From assembly GCA_014523665.1 (NCBI GenBank), contig JAATVR010000156.1, forward strand, positions 1 to 11,024: DNA of 11,024 nt, read 5' to 3'. The notes below the pieces were generated by a model, which saw nothing but the letters and a program-made list of their open reading frames with translations, searched no databases and was not told the DNA's origin. Numbering within the stretch: the stretch's first letter is position 1; each line of letters begins with the position of its first letter. A program made the translations under genes and the position numbers. Origin of the DNA: Nitrososphaerales archaeon TH526 (GTDB taxonomy: Archaea; Thermoproteota; Nitrososphaeria; Nitrososphaerales; Nitrososphaeraceae). This document shows positions 1 through 6,290 of the stretch, piece after piece.

Positions 1-640
1 GAGTAATTTGAATTTTTTGAGTATTATAGCATAGACCATCGGCAAGAATCCTGAGGTCATTACCATTTTCAATTCTGGCCTCGAATGACATATTTTCTCG
101 TCTATTCCCTATGATTAATCTCTTGGGCTGGAGATATTCTAGGGTCCAGTCGCCACTTCTACTCCGCTCCGAATTCCAACCATTTTCAAGTACTATTCCA
201 ACCAATTGATTGCTTCTGTTAAAGAAATTTACATCCATTACGAGGTATCTTTGATCCATTCTTCTTACATTGATAAGATCAAAGTCATCAACCACCAATA
301 ATCTTGAAGTGTTAACGAAGGTACATCCTCCCAATGATACAATGAGTTCATTCGATGAAGTTGTCGTGAATGCAAGATCATCGTGATTCTTGCTAAAAGG
401 GCTATTCTTGCTTGATGCCAAAAGTGCGGAGTCTATCTCACCTATTTGGAATTTTCGGTTGTGTAATGGGCAGATTGCTACCATATTTTCTGGTAGGAAT
501 ACATCTAATCGAGACGACTCGTCTGCTCGAATCCCCGTTCGGGAGAAGTCTATAAATTCAAGCACCGGACATCCGCAAATGACGCATCCATAGAATGCTT
601 CTTTTTTAAGTTGATTTTGTATCGCTTGGGGGACAACCAT
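1..640 (-). CDS. HNH-like nuclease-fold protein, catalytic histidines missing (3' end outside window)
   Basis: This frame starts at an ATG (640-638), directly preceded by an in-frame TAG, and stays open for 213 codons to the window edge. The stop codon lies outside. Residues 19-22 (CVIC) and 57-60 (CPLH), with an Asn at 52 in 'PENM', match the zinc-knuckle scaffold and HNH Asn of a family with an N-terminal HNH domain and a beta-rich C-terminal half. The C-terminal half fits: 'LGGCTFVNT' (103-111), then strands ending in 'ENGWNS' (152-157) and 'RIENGNDLRI' (189-198). In nuclease-active relatives the first Cys pair is followed by a segment like 'EYHHIIP'. Here the equivalent is 'EFIDFSR' (28-34), without the catalytic His. 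The protein may therefore bind DNA without cutting, or have another role. The family assignment comes from remembered motif patterns, not a search. Confidence 0.8.
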   Translation of the reverse strand, partial: MVVPQAIQNQLKKEAFYGCVICGCPVLEFIDFSRTGIRADESSRLDVFLPENMVAICPLHNRKFQIGEIDSALLASSKNSPFSKNHDDLAFTTTSSNELIVSLGGCTFVNTSRLLVVDDFDLINVRRMDQRYLVMDVNFFNRSNQLVGIVLENGWNSERSRSGDWTLEYLQPKRLIIGNRRENMSFEARIENGNDLRILADGLCYNTQKIQIT

Positions 641-974
641 CTACATTTTCGAGGTTAATGCATCTCTAACATATATTATTAGCTTGATTTTATATGGAAT
701 CAAAAATAGTGTTTCTAAAGATTTGAACTCGAGATTATTGTGATATATGTGAAGATGATTTGCTAGGATGGCACATTTTAATCCGGTCTACTTCAATAAT
801 GCTTGTGTTGCCGACGATAGGCATAAGATGGATTAAATAAACAAACTCCTTGCAAATCAAGTACATCATTGTCTATTACTTCTGGTTCAATATAGAGATC
901 CCACAATCAAGAGCGTCGTCTGAGTGTTGCATACTTAGGATAAAGGCAAATATTCCATAACGGTTAATATTGCA
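641..974. other. Divergent intergenic region, no gene seen
   Basis: These 334 bases separate the minus-strand HNH-like gene from the plus-strand exported protein, so both promoters should lie here. The only plus-strand open frame I noticed starts at the ATG near 770 and encodes 22 codons. It has no support. I found no tRNA-like fold or strong repeat. The AT-rich stretch at 943-958 could hold a weak promoter for the gene starting at 975, but it lacks a convincing TATA box. Confidence 0.5.
669..679 (-). promoter_or_regulatory. TATA-like box for the HNH-like gene
   Basis: On the minus strand an AATATAT element is centred near 674, about 34 bases before the ATG at 640. That suits a short leader. 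A second AT-rich element (TATAAAA on the minus strand, near 688-695) lies about 51 bases upstream and is an alternative. I see no clear Shine-Dalgarno motif. Confidence 0.35.
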
Positions 975-1718
975 ATGAATGAGTGTATGAGGGACAAAAT
1001 TACCTTACGAATATTCCTTCTCTTGTTATTGCTTGGTTTTCTTCTACAATATAGTTCCGTGATGGGACAGAATCAGGGACGCGCGCAAAATATTCAACCA
1101 ATTAAGACTACAGAGACAAAAAGTAGTGACCAGTTTACTTATGCATTTAATGTTTCCAATGCTGATCGGCGAAACCCAGTTAATTACACTTTTAATTCCC
1201 CTATTGGAGAAAATTGGATCTTGACAATCGAGAACAACATGTCCTATGCACAAAGGGATGATGCAAAGACGATCGTTAGATTGCATGAAGCAAGTCCAAG
1301 TGAGAAGTTTGTTGAGATTGCCATGTTTGGTGGCACATCTGACAAATTCTGGACCGCAATAAACACGGAAGAATCTGGATATATTAAAGTGTATGAGCGA
1401 GACACCGGTGGTTGGAGTAAAGATGATTCAGTAGTTGTTGGACATGGAAATAACCAAGGTTTATCAGTTAATAATGGTCAGAGGATAGTAACAGATAGGC
1501 TGTCCCTCGATGGATTCAATCCAAGTTACATAACAATCTATGGCAAGGACAGCTCAAATTCCCCACTAAATACATATGCGGGGACCATGTCATTCGATTT
1601 AATTTTTGGTGACCCTTCAACCTCTCCAACCTATTATGTCCCATTTGCTATGCTTGTGGGCGTTGGGGGTTTAGTTGTGGTCCTGGTAGTATTCAAGAAG
1701 AGAACTAATCCGCCTTAA
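975..1718 (+). CDS. Exported protein with N-terminal signal peptide and C-terminal membrane anchor
   Basis: The 247-residue protein starts at an ATG. It has a charged N-terminus (R6, K8, R12), a hydrophobic Leu-rich stretch at about 13-24, and a likely signal-peptidase region near 'SVMGQ' (28-32). The body (about 33-220) is rich in Ser, Thr, Asn, Gly and aromatic residues and looks like an extracellular beta-rich domain. Residues about 221-241 form a second hydrophobic segment followed by 'FKKRTNPP', a stop-transfer anchor with a positive cytoplasmic tail. The protein should thus be tethered outside the membrane beneath or within the S-layer. I do not recognise the ectodomain and assign no function. 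A T-tract follows the stop codon. The divergent neighbour is HNH-like and gives no functional hint. Confidence 0.85.
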   Translation: MNECMRDKITLRIFLLLLLLGFLLQYSSVMGQNQGRAQNIQPIKTTETKSSDQFTYAFNVSNADRRNPVNYTFNSPIGENWILTIENNMSYAQRDDAKTIVRLHEASPSEKFVEIAMFGGTSDKFWTAINTEESGYIKVYERDTGGWSKDDSVVVGHGNNQGLSVNNGQRIVTDRLSLDGFNPSYITIYGKDSSNSPLNTYAGTMSFDLIFGDPSTSPTYYVPFAMLVGVGGLVVVLVVFKKRTNPP

Positions 1719-1719
1719 C

Positions 1720-1730
1720 TTTTTTAATTA
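1720..1730 (+). terminator. T-tract terminator candidate
   Basis: Six consecutive T residues (1720-1725) followed by AATTA begin two bases after the TAA of the exported protein gene. Archaeal RNA polymerase commonly terminates at such U-rich tracts without needing a hairpin. The call rests on position and composition only. Confidence 0.45.
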
Positions 1731-1844
1731 GTACATCGACAAACGAATTGGTTTCAAGCATGGTATTAGAGAACAACAGCGACACAAATAAAAAATGAAG
1801 TAGCTCAATAGGATAATAATTCATGATATTAGATCTAGATTAAT

Positions 1845-1867
1845 GAAGTTCTGTAGTCGGAAACTTC
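1845..1867. repeat. Short inverted repeat between convergent genes
   Basis: GAAGTT (1845-1850) and AACTTC (1862-1867) form a perfect 6-bp stem around an 11-base loop. It sits between the ends of two converging genes (stops at 1718 and 1991), where a structured 3' end would fit. A stem this short may be chance. Confidence 0.3.
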
Positions 1868-1990
1868 AACAGTGATAAGGGTGCTTTTCAATGAGTATTA
1901 ATTTTTGCATATTTCTAGCCCGATGATCGGCTGCTCAATTTAAAGTTCGTTATCATAATTCTTAATTGGCTAGCTTTTATGATCGCCGCT

Positions 1991-2683
1991 CTAATGCGAA
2001 TAATTAGTCTGGCCTATTTTAGATTCTGGAATTTTTTCCTGGTAATAGTTACATTCATTCTTGAGCTGACACAAATCACACCGAGGGTGTCTGGGCAAAC
2101 AAATGTTCTGCCCATACATTACAAAGGTATTATTGATTCTCGTCCAATCTTTTCTACTTGTTGCTTTGGTTAATTCAATCTCTGTCATTTCCGGAATTTT
2201 GGTATTGACAATACCAATTCGATTTGATATTCTATGAACATGTACATCGACAGGTATCGCGGGTTTGTTAAAGCCGTAGACCAACACACAATTAGCAGTC
2301 TTGCGCCCTACTCCAGGCAATTGCAAAAGTTTTTCTACTGATTCTGGCACTTTTCCCTCATACTCTTTGGTTATAATTCTAGAAACATCTTGAATTCGCT
2401 CTGCCTTAACATTGTAAAACCCTATGCTTCTAATTATCTGCTTTATTTCGTCCAAGTTAGCCTCAGCCAATTCCTTGTTGTTCTTGAAACGCAAAAACAG
2501 ATCATGCACTATTTTGGTAGTACTTTCATCTCTTGTACGAGCTGACAATATGGTTCCAATTAATATTTTGAATGGGTCGCTTCCTTCTTCGGATCGTAAG
2601 GATTCGAGAGCAGTAATCCTTGGCGGTCTAGTACTGTACAGTGCTGCCTCCATCTTCCGAAGAATCCTCTTTATCGAGCCCAC
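1991..2683 (-). CDS. nth: Endonuclease III (DNA glycosylase/AP lyase, 4Fe-4S)
   Basis: Endonuclease III removes oxidised pyrimidines in base excision repair and cleaves the abasic site by beta-elimination. The 230-residue protein is close to the usual length (about 211 in E. coli). The helix-hairpin-helix motif 'LPGVGRKTA' (122-130) holds the expected catalytic Lys at 128. The catalytic Asp is D146 in 'PVDVHVHR'. The C-terminal iron-sulfur motif is complete: C195, C202, C205 and C211, spaced C-x6-C-x2-C-x5-C. 'LSARTRDE' (47-54) matches the substrate-binding region of archaeal members. The start is GTG at 2683-2681. No upstream ATG is in frame, and a TATA-like element about 29 bases upstream suits a leaderless transcript from this GTG. 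The next in-frame ATG is codon 11. The gene is divergent from the UPF0200 gene. Confidence 0.95.
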   Translation of the reverse strand: MGSIKRILRKMEAALYSTRPPRITALESLRSEEGSDPFKILIGTILSARTRDESTTKIVHDLFLRFKNNKELAEANLDEIKQIIRSIGFYNVKAERIQDVSRIITKEYEGKVPESVEKLLQLPGVGRKTANCVLVYGFNKPAIPVDVHVHRISNRIGIVNTKIPEMTEIELTKATSRKDWTRINNTFVMYGQNICLPRHPRCDLCQLKNECNYYQEKIPESKIGQTNYSH

Positions 2684-2707
2684 AAAAGATCATTTTCCAT
2701 TTCAGGG

Positions 2708-2717
2708 TTATAAATTT
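2708..2717 (-). promoter_or_regulatory. TATA box of nth
   Basis: On the minus strand this reads AAATTTATAA, centred about 29 bases before the GTG start of nth. That is the spacing expected when transcription starts at or next to the start codon, so it supports both a leaderless mRNA and the GTG start. Confidence 0.6.
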
Positions 2718-2798
2718 GATAAAATAGTCTATCGCATCTATTCACCATCATATCTAGAGTATTTCATTTGTTTCAATGTCATATGCAAAAAAGTGCAG

Positions 2799-2842
2799 CT
2801 TCTTGAAACGATCGTATAATATTCCAAAATGCAATCAAGAAG
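2799..2842 (+). promoter_or_regulatory. Inverted repeat flanking a TATA-like box (putative operator/promoter of the UPF0200 gene)
   Basis: CTTCTTGA (2799-2806) and TCAAGAAG (2835-2842) are perfect 8-bp inverted copies with centres 36 bp apart. Between them lies TATAATATT (about 2815-2823), a TATA-like element. Transcription would start near 2840-2848, giving a leader of roughly 55 bases before the TTG at 2901. The arrangement would suit a dimeric regulator covering the promoter, or a hairpin. No regulator can be named. Confidence 0.4.
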
Positions 2843-2884
2843 TATCTTATTATCACCGAGTGATTCGTAAGCTAGTTCAGTAGA

Positions 2885-2892
2885 GGGGGGAG
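2885..2892 (+). promoter_or_regulatory. G-rich Shine-Dalgarno-like site supporting the TTG start
   Basis: GGGGGGAG ends 8 bases before the TTG at 2901 and can pair with the CCUCC at the 3' end of 16S rRNA. It stands out in AT-rich surroundings and is the main support for a TTG start in a leadered mRNA. Confidence 0.5.
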
Positions 2893-2900
2893 AAGACTAT

Positions 2901-3521
2901 TTGGTAGAGAAAGCGGCAGGTGATTCAACTACAAAGAAGCTAGTCGTTATTTGTCTGACCGGAATGCCAGGTGCAGGAAAATCTACAGTTGCGAACTCGC
3001 TGAAGGAGAAGGGATTCCTAGTGATAACGATGGGTGACGTAATTAGAGACGAGGCGAAGAGGCTTAAACTCGATCTCAATGATACAAATTTAGGTAAATT
3101 AATGGTCCAATTGCGCAAAGAGTTTGGTCCGGGGGCCGTGGCTGAACTAATTATTAAGAAAATTGACCCAATGTCAGTATCGACACGCAATAGAGATCCT
3201 CTTGTTTTAGTTGTTGACGGAATAAGAAGCATTGCGGAGGTAGATGTTCTTAGTCGTGTTGGCCATGTACGACTTCTTGCAATACATGCATCATCGCATA
3301 TTCGGTTTGTTCATCTAAAAGAGAGAAGAAGAACGGACGCTCCTTTGGCTCAGAGTGATTTTATGGAGAGGGAGAGACGGGAACTAGACGTAGGGATAAG
3401 TGAGGTCATCGCATTAGCCGATGAAGTTATCTCCAACAATAGGCTTACTCTCGGCCAACTAAAAGCTACTGCACTTGAAATCGTTATGAAATGGATCAAT
3501 TCATTGAAGCTAAATTCATAA
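2901..3521 (+). CDS. UPF0200-family P-loop kinase-like protein (dephospho-CoA kinase-like fold)
   Basis: The 206-residue protein has a Walker A loop 'GMPGAGKST' at 21-29. 'GDVIRDEAKR' (45-54) is the segment after it that is typical of the archaeal UPF0200 family. A Walker B-like strand 'LVLVVDGIR' spans about 101-109, an Arg-rich lid-like segment 'KERRRTD' 140-146, and 'ADEVISNN' 173-180 resembles the 'AD.vI.N' signature of dephospho-CoA kinases. The family is annotated only as nucleotide-binding and its substrate is not established to my knowledge. A small-molecule or nucleotide kinase role is inference. The start is TTG at 2901, with a strong SD-like site 8 bases upstream. The first eleven residues are an extension before the first beta-strand, so an internal start cannot be excluded. 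The gene is divergent from nth. Confidence 0.88.
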   Translation: MVEKAAGDSTTKKLVVICLTGMPGAGKSTVANSLKEKGFLVITMGDVIRDEAKRLKLDLNDTNLGKLMVQLRKEFGPGAVAELIIKKIDPMSVSTRNRDPLVLVVDGIRSIAEVDVLSRVGHVRLLAIHASSHIRFVHLKERRRTDAPLAQSDFMERERRELDVGISEVIALADEVISNNRLTLGQLKATALEIVMKWINSLKLNS

Positions 3522-3712
3522 CGCTCTCATCATCTTCTCTAATGAGTTGAATGAAGAGCTGCAGACCATATATTATGTAATACTTCAGACAGGTATCGAT
3601 GTCATTCCTATTTCCTATTTCGAATATTTGTTATTCTTTGACTCCTCTAGAGCCCGATTTAGGACTGTCTTTCCTGATATTTATTGACCATTCCAAACGA
3701 TAGTAGCAGATA

Positions 3713-4099
3713 CTACTCAGTATGGTATTGCGTGTGATTGTGTTTCTGCATAAGCTTTCTAAAGTCCTCACTCATAACAGCAGAATCAAGCAAAGTGCCA
3801 CTTTCAACACTTTCCCCAGAAGCATTACTCCTTATCCACAGTATATTCCCGTCAAGATCTACCTCTATCATTCTAGATCTTTGCAGGTAGCCCAATACAG
3901 CAATTATTTTTTGGGATGAAAGACGTGGTTTAAGCATTTTCTCTAGTTCCCTTAGCTTAGGGTATTCACCAGATTCTAATTTTTCTTCTAATCTGTGAAC
4001 AAAAAAAGTAATATCATCGTCGCTGATTTCATTAACTGGTCTCAGTCCAGCTCTAATCCTATGCTTTCCCTTTGATCTCTTCGTAGTAACATGTTTCAA
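3713..4099 (-). CDS. Hypothetical protein with a predicted winged-helix-like core
   Basis: The 128-residue protein has a very basic N-terminus (K/R-rich, residues 2-20). Residues about 28-60 are helical and charged. 'SSQKIIAVLGYLQRSRMIEVDLDGNILWIRS' (61-91) has the rhythm of a recognition helix followed by a beta wing, as in winged-helix DNA-binding domains. This suggests a DNA- or RNA-associated protein, but I do not recognise the family and the fold is inferred from sequence pattern alone. The start is TTG at 4099-4097. The frame is open upstream to a TGA near 4147 without an ATG or GTG, and the next in-frame ATG is codon 55. The neighbour upstream on the same strand is the Rieske gene, but 124 bases separate them, including a hairpin, so co-transcription is uncertain. 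Confidence 0.7.
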   Translation of the reverse strand: MKHVTTKRSKGKHRIRAGLRPVNEISDDDITFFVHRLEEKLESGEYPKLRELEKMLKPRLSSQKIIAVLGYLQRSRMIEVDLDGNILWIRSNASGESVESGTLLDSAVMSEDFRKLMQKHNHTQYHTE

Positions 4100-4153
4100 T
4101 TTAGATACTCTAAAACCTTTCTGAATATGTACAATATTCAGGCATCATGAGAT

Positions 4154-4194
4154 CGACCGACATTTCCACAAGCTATAGAAAACAGTCGGGGTCG
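4154..4194. repeat. Bulged inverted repeat between the Rieske and winged-helix genes
   Basis: CGACCGAC (4154-4161) pairs with GTCGG-GG-TCG (4185-4194), giving an 8-bp stem with a two-base bulge and a loop of about 23 bases. It lies in the 124-base gap 3' of the Rieske gene and 5' of the 3713-4099 gene, both on the minus strand. It could be a 3'-end structure of the first mRNA or a control element of the second. Confidence 0.35.
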
Positions 4195-4223
4195 CTAAGC
4201 TCTTTTGTCGAACCTTTCGATAC

Positions 4224-4580
4224 CTAATCAGGTAATGATACATAAACACCACCATCTTCGGGTTTGATAAAGACCTCATAGGTTTTTAACGGCTCTTCAG
4301 CAGGTGGATTCAGCGAGATACCCTTTTCTAAACTAAAAGCAGATAAATGAAGGGGACATGTCACTGTTTTTTCATCTTCATTTAAGATCCCCACGGATAA
4401 ATCTGCATATTGATGAGTACATATTCCATCAGTCGCATAGATCTTGCCACCAATCTTGGCTATCAATAGGCGCTTATTGGCTTTGCTTGTATTATTGTCA
4501 ATATTAACTTCGTAGTCGAAGCCCATTATATCACCATCTTTCAAAGTCTTTTCGTCACACACTCTCAAATGTGCAGCCAT
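4224..4580 (-). CDS. Rieske [2Fe-2S] ferredoxin
   Basis: This 118-residue soluble protein is a single Rieske domain that carries electrons through a [2Fe-2S] cluster held by two Cys and two His. Both halves of the site are intact: 'CTHQYADLSVG' gives C54 and H56, and 'CPLHLSAF' gives C75 and H78. The tail 'NPPAEEPLKTYEVFI' (91-105) is the usual ending of this fold. There is no signal peptide or membrane segment, so it should be cytoplasmic, like the ferredoxin components of non-haem iron oxygenases or nitrite reductase small subunits. No oxygenase or reductase partner is seen in the window, so the electron acceptor is unknown. The start is ATG at 4580, with a TATA-like box about 35 bases upstream, which implies its own short-leader transcript. 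Confidence 0.93.
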   Translation of the reverse strand: MAAHLRVCDEKTLKDGDIMGFDYEVNIDNNTSKANKRLLIAKIGGKIYATDGICTHQYADLSVGILNEDEKTVTCPLHLSAFSLEKGISLNPPAEEPLKTYEVFIKPEDGGVYVSLPD

Positions 4581-4611
4581 AGACGATGAAAGATTTTACT
4601 GATATTAATAG

Positions 4612-4620
4612 ATATAAATT
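4612..4620 (-). promoter_or_regulatory. TATA box of the Rieske gene
   Basis: The minus strand reads AATTTATAT, centred about 35 bases before the ATG at 4580. This predicts a transcription start within about ten bases of the start codon. Confidence 0.5.
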
Positions 4621-4724
4621 AAAACAAAATAAGAAGTGAAGCTCAAATTTTGTCAAGACGCGGTCATAGCTCCGCCAGGTAGATATCGGCATTGGATATG
4701 CTAAAAACTGGTATCTTACACATG

Positions 4725-4982
4725 CTAGGAATTGTTGACACGCACCAGTACTTGATGAGTATCTTTCTTGTCATCCTTCATCATTTTTTGCTCTCGTAAT
4801 CTATTCTTGTACTTGAAATTTCTTGGTGTTCCTCTGAGCCTGTACCCACAGCATGGGCACCAGAGGCCTATCCAATTTAGAAAGATTTCACATACTTGAC
4901 AACGCTTCTGACCAGCAGCATATCTACCTGAACCTACTGGTTTCTGAGCTTTATGCCTAATGCAGATACCTTTGCATGCCAT
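4725..4982 (-). CDS. Small Cys-rich putative zinc-binding protein (thaumarchaeal lineage-specific type)
   Basis: The 85-residue protein carries seven cysteines in three clusters: C3/C7 ('MACKGIC'), C28/C31 ('RCQVC') and C42/C44/C45 ('WCPCCGYRLR'). These are followed by a basic segment, 'GTPRNFKYKNRLREQK', at 51-66. The Cys pairs look like one or two zinc knuckles, and the basic tail suggests nucleic-acid contact. I recognise the pattern 'CKGIC...GRYA.GQKRCQ.CEIF..W.G.WCPCCGYRLR..PRN' as a short protein common in ammonia-oxidising archaea, often in several copies. That is from memory, and no function is established that I know of. The start is ATG at 4982, with GAGGTGA 12 bases upstream and a TATA-like box about 60 bases upstream, so this gene has a leadered transcript. 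Confidence 0.85.
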   Translation of the reverse strand: MACKGICIRHKAQKPVGSGRYAAGQKRCQVCEIFLNWIGLWCPCCGYRLRGTPRNFKYKNRLREQKMMKDDKKDTHQVLVRVNNS

Positions 4983-4994
4983 TGATTATCCATT

Positions 4995-5050
4995 TCACCT
5001 CTAATTTCCTTACCCATTATTAATACGCAGAACATGCTTATAATATATTT
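4995..5050 (-). promoter_or_regulatory. Promoter and ribosome-binding region of the Cys-rich protein gene
   Basis: On the minus strand, AAATATATTATAA (5050-5038) is a strong TATA-like element. GAGGTGA (5001-4995) is a near-perfect Shine-Dalgarno sequence ending 12 bases before the ATG at 4982. The spacing is on the long side. An ATG eleven bases before the chosen start is out of frame. Confidence 0.5.
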
Positions 5051-5384
5051 CAGAAATCCCTTAGTAACTAAAAATTCGGGTACAATTAAATGGCAGAATT
5101 CTTAAGTATCTAGCATTAATTTATAATAATTGGATATTTTCGTCTTCACTGAACAATAGAATGAAGTAAATTTGACTTTGTGGCGAGGAATTAGCTTATG
5201 GATTAGACCAAATGAGGGTCGATATTAAAAACAGTTAATATTTTTTCCTTTCCATTACCTGCTAAAGAGATGTTAATGCCAATTCCATAAATCAGATATA
5301 TCTTACTTAGAACAAGTGATTATACAAATCCTGCTTTCATATTTCTTGTTTCTTGTATCTTCTAGCTACTACATCCAATAATCA
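5051..5384. other. AT-rich intergenic region, no gene seen
   Basis: These 334 bases lie between the promoter of the Cys-rich gene and the 3' end of the dienelactone hydrolase remnant. They are very AT-rich and rich in stops in all frames. Reading the minus strand beyond the recognisable hydrolase tail, no convincing C-terminal sequence continues, so the last part of that gene is either lost or beyond recognition. I see no RNA gene or repeat. Confidence 0.5.
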
Positions 5385-6191
5385 CTAAATGTCAGCAAAT
5401 GCATGTCCAACTCTACCACTGCATAAATCTCGTTTGGAACTTAAGCAGCATCTAGAGATTCTTCAAACCGTCTTACCTGATCTACGGGAATCGAATGTCC
5501 TGGCCACGGCATAGTCCAGGAACAGGCCGGCTTATCTTCGAAAGCTCTTCCCAATCGGTAACTAGGCAACCATACTACAGTATAGCGCGATTGCTGCCAA
5601 GGGAAATCTTGGTTCAGCATTTAATGCCAATTGAAACGATTGTCCCCTCCGAAACACCAGTCAAGGGATACTATCCGTGATGAATTCACCTTTTCCAACT
5701 AGGCAAAGTATCTGACTGCTGACCACAAATTCTCGACAGCGTTAGAAGCATTGTCCCTCACTGCACCTGTTAACCGTCCAGCTATTCAGGATTTGCGGTA
5801 ACAGTGCCATTAAGGGGATCGGCTTCCAATAACACATAACCCTCACTCGTTAATTGATCAGATATGTCTTTTATGTTGTCATTCAATGCCCACCATTCAT
5901 GACTCATCACTACTGCATGGAATGCCCTGTCCAATGTAGAAATATTGATTTGAGGTGATTCTAGGTAACACGATACATTGTCGCAGCAGATTTACATCCT
6001 GTTTTCATCTCGGTGTTAGCTATATTCTTACATGAATTGTTGGTCCTTATGCTATCAGCTTGAGTTTGTGTGAACGACGGAGATGTTCGGATAAAGCAAA
6101 TAAAGCAATAACAATAGTAAATACGGCTACAGAAACTTCCCATAAATTTGGGATTAGCTTTTATTACTATTGTTAGGAGTATGAGTAGCAT
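5385..6191 (-). pseudogene. Secreted dienelactone hydrolase pseudogene, broken across all three frames
   Basis: Read on the minus strand, consecutive pieces of an alpha/beta hydrolase of the dienelactone hydrolase family appear in order but in changing frames. They are a hydrophobic signal-like stretch 'SVAVFTIVIALFAL' (about 6136-6094), 'SPSFTQTQADSIRTNN' (before 6020), 'CYLESPQINIST...SHEWWALNDNIKDI' (about 5985-5782), 'AGRLTGAVRDNASNAVENL...SLDWCFGG' (about 5782-5645), 'GQSFQLALNAEPRFPLAA' (about 5645-5570), 'LVTDWEELSKISRPVPGL' (about 5562-5500), 'IPVDQVRRFEESLDAA' (about 5492-5440) and 'GRVGHAFADI' (about 5418-5387). The Cys, Asp and His expected for the triad (codons near 5656, 5499 and 5405) lie in three different frames, and TAG stops interrupt pieces. 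The gene cannot make a functional enzyme. Family members act on dienelactones or similar esters. The assignment rests on remembered motifs such as 'HEWWGLND', 'GWCFGGGQS' and 'GVGHAFA'. Confidence 0.88.
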
Positions 6192-6290
6192 TATCAGAAG
6201 TCACGCTGTCTTTTACAATTATTGGCAAAGTTTCAGGGACTTTAGTATACGGTTAACAAATTTTGTCTAGTCCGGCAGGCTTATCCTGAC

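Noticed and set aside
390..593. Plus-strand open frame of 67 codons
   Set aside because: It lies antisense inside the HNH-like gene, which shows clear family motifs on the minus strand. The plus-strand translation has no recognisable features.
2424..2819. Plus-strand open frame of 131 codons over nth
   Set aside because: Most of it is antisense to endonuclease III, whose catalytic and iron-sulfur motifs are complete on the other strand.
2897..3232. Minus-strand open frame of 111 codons
   Set aside because: It is antisense to the UPF0200 gene, where Walker A and Walker B motifs are intact on the plus strand.
5495..5680. Plus-strand open frame of 61 codons as an independent gene
   Set aside because: It is antisense to the dienelactone hydrolase remnant, whose motifs account for this stretch.
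5961..6191. Minus-strand frame of 76 codons as an independent gene
   Set aside because: Its middle part ('SPSFTQTQADSIRTNN') fits the region after the signal peptide of the hydrolase remnant. The rest is the wrong frame of that pseudogene.
6251..6290. Possible third gene fragment reading 'VPETLPIIVKDSV' on the minus strand (about 6240-6200) with the adjacent region
   Set aside because: The frame closes after about 28 codons, no family motif is visible, and it could equally be upstream DNA of the hydrolase remnant.
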